Shown piece by piece: positions 60,381 through 64,000 of a stretch of DNA of 64,000 nucleotides. The translations under genes and the position numbers were made by a program. The stretch comes from Paenibacillus sp. MMS20-IR301 (GTDB lineage: Bacteria > Bacillota > Bacilli > Paenibacillales > Paenibacillaceae). Location: positions 2,108,001 to 2,172,000 of the forward strand of contig NZ_CP135275.1 of assembly GCF_032302195.1 (NCBI RefSeq). Reading direction: 5' to 3'. The notes beneath the pieces are model-generated. The model was not told the DNA's origin. It was given only the letters and a program-made list of their open reading frames with translations, and ran no database searches. Each line of letters starts with the position of its first letter. Position 1 is the first letter of the stretch.

Positions 60381-61501
60381 TCTGCAATCAACTCCCCAAC
60401 CTTCTCAAGGAACTTGCCTTTGTCAGGATAGAGTTCTCCGCCGTTTAACATAAACATATTGCCGCCCTTTACCCAGGTCGCATAATAGATCGGCCCTTTG
60501 TTGTAGTTATATTGCTTCAAAATAACTGGCGTTCCGCTTATCTCGATCTGCTCGGAAAAACTGTCTTTAACTAGCGGCATCGGAATTTCCCCAGCCAGAA
60601 TGCGGCTCTCTTGAAGGCTGCTTCTCAGATAATCGGGCAGCAGCGGGAAGTTGAGCACAGCTTTCAAAGCTTCCTTAACATCAATAGAAGGATCTACTGT
60701 AAGCACAGGTGTGTTCATTTGTGACAAATTTGCCCAGCGGTTCTTATCCGGCGAAAGGTCGTAATTCACAATTTCAGGAAGCTTAAGCTGGATTAGTTTA
60801 CCATCTACAGATTCTGGCAGCAAGTCCGTCGATCCCACACGCTTCAGTGCCTGATTAACTTTATCTACATTCAATGTCAAGGAGATCTCCTTAGACTGAT
60901 CCACCCCAACAGATTGGATTCCGGCAAAATCTTCACCCTGCATAGGTCCAATACCCAGCACAGCCTGCAGATCCCCGACAGGCAATGTACCGCGTACTGT
61001 TCCGTAACTTATTGAAAAGCTGCCGAAGGAATTCATGGTTTCCTGGAAATTACCGGTTTCACTGACCTGATTGAAGATATCCCGCAGATCGCTTTCTTCT
61101 ATTACAGCCACATCCTGCACTTTAAACTGGTTCAGTATAGCGGCCATAGCTGTATTCCCCACCGGGGTAGCCAGAATAGCGCCGAAGATGGCCACACCGG
61201 CTGCAGCCGCAGCCCACTTCCGGCTGCGGGTACGCAGCGTCTTACGTGATTTCGGTCCGGCATTCTGCTTAGCCTGCCCCTTTGTGTCAATCGCTGTCTG
61301 CATATGCAGAACTGTTAACTTTTCCGGATCAGCGGACATTTCAGAATCAGCAGGAGCTGATCCCTTCGTCATCTCTTCATCCTGCTTCCCCCAAGCAGCC
61401 CAGACCGGGTTTACCGGTTCCTGTTCAAGCTTCTCCTGCAATTTAGCCCAGGCCTCATCTGTTCCCTGATTCCCGCCATGTCCGTTCCCTCTATGGTTCA
61501 T
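60377..61501 (-). CDS. membrane-anchored anti-sigma factor-like protein
   Basis: A 374-residue protein beginning with a cytosolic part of about 90 residues (MNHRGNGHGG, Gly/His/Asn-rich), one helix near 100-125, and an extracellular domain with a C-terminal DUF4367-like segment (YATWVKGGNMFMLNGGEL). It has no HxxxCxxC zinc motif. Position right after an ECF sigma gene and before ABC genes indicates an anti-sigma role. The ATG at 61501 follows GGGGAGGG at eight bases, leaving a 23-base gap to the sigma stop; the frame also opens at 61528. Confidence 0.78.
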   Translation of the reverse strand: MNHRGNGHGGNQGTDEAWAKLQEKLEQEPVNPVWAAWGKQDEEMTKGSAPADSEMSADPEKLTVLHMQTAIDTKGQAKQNAGPKSRKTLRTRSRKWAAAAAGVAIFGAILATPVGNTAMAAILNQFKVQDVAVIEESDLRDIFNQVSETGNFQETMNSFGSFSISYGTVRGTLPVGDLQAVLGIGPMQGEDFAGIQSVGVDQSKEISLTLNVDKVNQALKRVGSTDLLPESVDGKLIQLKLPEIVNYDLSPDKNRWANLSQMNTPVLTVDPSIDVKEALKAVLNFPLLPDYLRSSLQESRILAGEIPMPLVKDSFSEQIEISGTPVILKQYNYNKGPIYYATWVKGGNMFMLNGGELYPDKGKFLEKVGELIAE

Positions 61502-61524
61502 TGCATTATCCCTCCCCGTTCTAA

Positions 61525-62040
61525 TCATTCCTGCGGAAGCGAACTCACCGCATGCTGTTTCAGTTTGGCTGTAGCCCGGCTGAGAAGCGTGCCCACCACC
61601 GGCGGATTCACGCCAAGCTTACCGGCAATTTCAGCATAACTGTAACCTGAATACTTGAGCAGCAGAGCCTGCCTGTCCCGGTCAGAAAGCTCCTTCAGCC
61701 AGTTCTTCACATCTTCCTGTTCCATTTTGTTCAGTACCACTTCTTCACCCGTAGGGGGTGAGGCATCTTTATCGTAGAGAAGCTCCTGTCTATCCAGCAA
61801 ACGGCGTTCTCTCATCCGTTTATTCAGATAATCATATCCGATCCTTGTAAGCACCCTGTGCAGCCAGGCTCCCATGGCTTCTGGATCATCCGGCGGATTC
61901 CGGTACAGCCTGAAGAATACCTCCTGCGCCAGATCATCGGCTGCACTCTCATCCCGTACAAGTGCCGCCAGCTTCCGCCGCACTTCCGGGTAATATTGAT
62001 AAAATATCTTTTTAAAATTGTCTGTTTCCGGAATGTCCAT
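61525..62040 (-). CDS. ECF-family RNA polymerase sigma factor
   Basis: A 171-residue ECF sigma factor. Region 2 is clear (FYQYYPEVRRKLAALVRDESAADDLAQEVFFRLYRN), region 4 carries LLLKYSGYSYAEIAGKLGVNPPVVGTLLSRATAKLKQH. An AAGGAGG site precedes the ATG. It heads a four-gene operon with an anti-sigma-like protein and an ABC exporter, so the exporter is most likely a target. ECF operons are usually autoregulated; a candidate direct repeat lies upstream (62096-62138). Confidence 0.93.
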   Translation of the reverse strand: MDIPETDNFKKIFYQYYPEVRRKLAALVRDESAADDLAQEVFFRLYRNPPDDPEAMGAWLHRVLTRIGYDYLNKRMRERRLLDRQELLYDKDASPPTGEEVVLNKMEQEDVKNWLKELSDRDRQALLLKYSGYSYAEIAGKLGVNPPVVGTLLSRATAKLKQHAVSSLPQE

Positions 62041-62095
62041 CCGTTAAATCCTCCTTATCCGCTGCAGCTATAAGTAAGACGAAGGCCGGCGCCAA

Positions 62096-62138
62096 TTTGT
62101 ATCATTTCCGTTCAAGAAGTTCCCTCTCTTTGTACCAT
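62096..62138 (-). promoter_or_regulatory. direct repeats upstream of the ECF sigma gene
   Basis: TTTGTATCAT (62096-62105) and TTTGTACCAT (62129-62138) on the plus strand are 33 bases apart. They fall 55-98 bases before the sigma start and may mark its promoter or a regulator site. No classical GGAAC/CGTC ECF promoter was found. Confidence 0.35.
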
Positions 62139-62269
62139 AGACCCTCCGGATACGCAAAACAACCCCAAATCGTGGGGCTTTAGCGTTCTAACAGTTATAT
62201 TGAGTATTCATATAAATACCATCTGCAAGGTCTGAATATCCATATTTGTGACAAAAATCAAAAAAATAA

Positions 62270-62321
62270 CGCATGGAATCCATGCGAAATAGTTGAAGCT
62301 GTCGGTAAAATATAGTAATTT
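62270..62321 (+). promoter_or_regulatory. promoter and palindrome of the Met-rich miniprotein gene
   Basis: A perfect palindrome CGCATGGA-A-TCCATGCG (62270-62286) lies six bases before TTGAAG (62293-62298). A 17-base spacer and TAATTT (62316-62321) follow, 41 bases from the start codon. The placement directly upstream of the -35 fits an activator site. Confidence 0.45.
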
Positions 62322-62362
62322 ATAAAGTGTAATCTATTATAACTTGAGAGGTGGAGCTAACA

Positions 62363-62575
62363 ATGGAAAAAATGTGTATGGAAATGATGATGAATATGTG
62401 CATGGAAGACATGATGTGTAAGATGAACAACATGAAGATGTGCATGGAAATGATGACAAAGATGGGCATGATGGACATGGATATGGACATGATGATGAAG
62501 AAAATGCAGGAATGCGATGAAATGATGACAATGTGCATGACCATGATGCGTGAAGGAATGCAAATGTCCAAGTAA
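62363..62575 (+). CDS. methionine/cysteine-rich miniprotein, candidate metal binder
   Basis: A 70-residue protein with 33 Met and six Cys (positions 5, 13, 19, 27, 51, 58). The motif Met-Cys-Met occurs four times (4-6, 12-14, 26-28, 57-59), and KMCMEMM appears twice (3-9 and 25-31), pointing to internal duplication. The other residues are mostly Glu, Asp, Lys and Asn. There is no signal peptide or helix of classical membrane type. The ATG follows GGTGGAG; an in-frame GTG at 62351 overlaps that site. A promoter and two terminators frame the gene. MxM/CxM patterns bind Cu(I) or Ag(I) in known proteins, or it could act as an oxidant sink; neither is shown. I know no named family for it. Confidence 0.7.
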   Translation: MEKMCMEMMMNMCMEDMMCKMNNMKMCMEMMTKMGMMDMDMDMMMKKMQECDEMMTMCMTMMREGMQMSK

Positions 62576-62592
62576 GCAGCAAGCAAGCTGGT

Positions 62593-62624
62593 AAAGTGAA
62601 TCCGCTAAATTCACTTTAATTCTT
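62593..62624 (+). terminator. terminator after the Met-rich gene
   Basis: AAAGTGAAT and ATTCACTTT pair perfectly around CCGCTAA; TTTAATTCTT follows. Confidence 0.65.
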
Positions 62625-62654
62625 AATCAGGCAAAGTATTCGTAAGCCGCAAGT

Positions 62655-62689
62655 CATGGCAGAGCAGACTAACTGCATGCCATTTTTTT
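62655..62689 (+). terminator. second terminator in tandem
   Basis: ATGGCA and TGCCAT arms with an inner GCAG/CTGC stem are followed by seven T. It backs up the first terminator. Confidence 0.7.
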
Positions 62690-62754
62690 GTATGATAGAC
62701 CTTATTATATCTCCGTAATACTCTTCTCTGTTTCTCTTAACTGACAACTTCACA

Positions 62755-63069
62755 TTATCTGATCTTAATGTACCGGTCCTGAATCTGCTTCGCGATGGTA
62801 ATCCGCTCCATCTTCAGCTCCCAGATCTGTTCTTTCCACTGTTCACTCTCTCCGCCCGCCTCATGATCCCGCAGCTTATCAAATAACTGAAGCAGCCTAT
62901 AATTAATCTGATCGAACCGTGACCACAGTTCTCTCACAGAGTCCGTATTTCTTTGCTCTTCGGCAAGCTTCGAATAATTCTTCAGACGGTCAAGGAGATC
63001 AGCCTGCCACTGTTCATCGTTAATTGCTGTGGCATAATTTAGCAGATCCAGATAATCATCGATTGACAT
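62755..63069 (-). CDS. hypothetical helical protein
   Basis: A 104-residue protein with charged, helical character throughout (DEQWQADLLDRLKNYSKLAEEQRNTDSVRELW, then EQWKEQIWELKMERITIAKQIQDRY), probably a two-helix coiled coil in the cytosol. The ATG at 63069 follows GAAGGGG; the frame opens six codons earlier. I do not recognise a family. It lies alone between the Met-rich gene and the PTS permease. Confidence 0.7.
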   Translation of the reverse strand: MSIDDYLDLLNYATAINDEQWQADLLDRLKNYSKLAEEQRNTDSVRELWSRFDQINYRLLQLFDKLRDHEAGGESEQWKEQIWELKMERITIAKQIQDRYIKIR

Positions 63070-63141
63070 GTGTACCGACCCCTTCATTTGCTTATACCAA
63101 GTATTATACTCGGTATTATAGATATTTCAAGCCCCGGATGC

Positions 63142-63176
63142 AAAAAAAGTGCAGACATCAGGGATGCCTGCACTTT
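63142..63176 (-). terminator. terminator of the PTS permease gene
   Basis: AAAGTGCAG and CTGCACTTT arms; on the minus strand a run of seven T follows. It lies about 40 bases after the stop codon. Confidence 0.88.
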
Positions 63177-63214
63177 GCAGAGGATTATAGGGGTAGGCCA
63201 GCTGTTACTGCGGA

Positions 63215-64000
63215 CTACATCAGCTTTTTGATATCATCCTTAATTTGCTCGGATTGCGGTCCGAATACGATTTGCACCGCACCCTGTCCGAGTCTCATTA
63301 CACCGGATGCCCCAAGCTGCTTCAGCGCAGCATCCTTTACTGCCTTCTCGTCATTGACGTTAAGGCGCAGACGGGTAATGCAGGCATCGATGCTGCGGAT
63401 ATTTGCCGGGCCGCCAATGTTTTCGAGAATTTTGGCTGCTCTGGAAGAGGCGGATACTTTTCCTCCGTCTTTAGCGAGATCTATAGTTTCATCATCTGTG
63501 TCATCTTCACGGCCCGGTGTTTTGAGCTTGAATTTGACGATGATGAAGCGGAACAGCACATAGTAGAGAACGAAGAATCCAAGACCTACAGGAATAAGCA
63601 CCCACGCATTCGTGGACAGCTTCATATTCAGCAGGTAGTCAATCAGACCGGCAGAGAAGCCAAAGCCCAGCTTCACATCCAGGATATACATCAGGAAGCC
63701 GGCGAAACCGGTAAGCAATGCATGAACCAGGTACAGCGCAGGTGCAAGGAACATGAAGGAGAATTCAAGCGGTTCAGTAATCCCTGTCAGGAACGAGGCA
63801 ATTGCAGAGCCGATGAAGATCGAAGCAACCATTTTCCGTTTTTCAGGCTTGGCAGTATGAATGAAGGCAAGGGCCGCACCCGGCAGGGCGAACATCATAA
63901 TCGGGAAGAACCCTGTCATAAACATTCCGGCAGATTTATCTCCGGCGAAGAAGCGCCACAGATCGCCGTGAACCACTTCTCCGGCTGTATTAGTGAAGTC
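63215..64000 (-). CDS. nagE: PTS EIICB permease, N-acetylglucosamine type (5' end beyond window)
   Basis: Partial: about 261 codons from the window edge to the stop; the frame stays open to base 64000. The visible part is the end of the EIIC channel (GDLWRFFAGDKSAGMFMTGFFPIMMFALPGAALAFIH and ITEPLEFSFMFLAPALYLVHALLTG) and an EIIB domain with the phosphorylated Cys in SIDACITRLRLNV. No EIIA follows. The EIIC sequence fits the GlcNAc (NagE/NagP) branch better than glucose PtsG, but the two are close. It phosphorylates the sugar during uptake with EIIA supplied by another protein. Confidence 0.85.
   Translation of the reverse strand, partial: DFTNTAGEVVHGDLWRFFAGDKSAGMFMTGFFPIMMFALPGAALAFIHTAKPEKRKMVASIFIGSAIASFLTGITEPLEFSFMFLAPALYLVHALLTGFAGFLMYILDVKLGFGFSAGLIDYLLNMKLSTNAWVLIPVGLGFFVLYYVLFRFIIVKFKLKTPGREDDTDDETIDLAKDGGKVSASSRAAKILENIGGPANIRSIDACITRLRLNVNDEKAVKDAALKQLGASGVMRLGQGAVQIVFGPQSEQIKDDIKKLM

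Noticed and set aside
62357..62614. Histidine-rich open frame antisense to the Met-rich gene
   Set aside because: ATG codons read in antisense give CAT (His), so the His-rich frame is a mirror of the Met-rich one. It has no ribosome binding site, while the plus strand has one plus a promoter and terminators.
1..64000. CRISPR arrays, rRNA and tRNA genes, prophage or integrase genes
   Set aside because: No regularly spaced repeats with unique spacers, no rRNA or tRNA-like sequences, and no phage genes were found; the only mobile element seen is the IS.

Overview
The window looks like a chromosomal segment of a spore-forming, Gram-positive bacterium of the Paenibacillus group. GC content is moderate (roughly 50%). 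Most genes have strong AGGAGG-type ribosome binding sites. There is a GerA-type germinant receptor operon, a DUF421-DUF1657 protein of the kind found in spore inner membranes, lipoproteins with Gram-positive lipoboxes, a stalk protein with a copper-amine-oxidase-like domain, and many sugar-metabolism regulators. Genus-level placement is inference; no rRNA or tRNA gene lies in the window.

Layout. 1-12 kb: a small membrane protein, ferritin, a GH3 lipoprotein, a four-gene MacAB-like export operon headed by an 858-residue secreted protein, and an AraC regulator divergent from a GH42 beta-galactosidase. 12-19 kb: AzlCD amino-acid exporter, an esterase-like protein with a damaged catalytic triad, an AT-rich LprI-type lipoprotein, a MerR regulator and a MoxR-DUF58-DUF4129 operon. 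19-30 kb: germination receptor (gerA-C-B order), UppP and DedA, an operon of response regulator, histidine kinase, repeat lipoprotein and LCP protein, then the DUF421-DUF1657 protein divergent from a free DUF1657 protein. 30-39 kb: two Gfo/Idh/MocA dehydrogenases, a sugar isomerase with an AraC regulator, an AEC carrier, LysR/EamA and PadR/hydrolase pairs. 39.7-40.9 kb: an intact IS4-family element with 9-bp target duplications, inserted exactly into the loop of a palindrome. 41-51 kb: two TetR/DHA2 efflux pairs, a chemoreceptor, a stalk protein, a VanX-like dipeptidase and a PadR/FtsW-like pair. 51-64 kb: DUF4395 protein, ROK kinase, a DUF990-type ABC exporter, a RibA-like protein divergent from an HxlR regulator, an ECF sigma/anti-sigma/ABC operon, a remarkable methionine-rich miniprotein (33 of 70 residues are Met), and the 3' part of a GlcNAc-type PTS permease.

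Most genes are envelope, transport or regulatory functions in short operons, each next to its own regulator. The least explained items are the Met/Cys-rich miniprotein with its palindromic promoter region, the 63-bp tandem repeat before ribA, several dispersed intergenic repeats, a 13-bp promoter block shared by tetR and its divergent neighbour, and the IS insertion into a palindrome.
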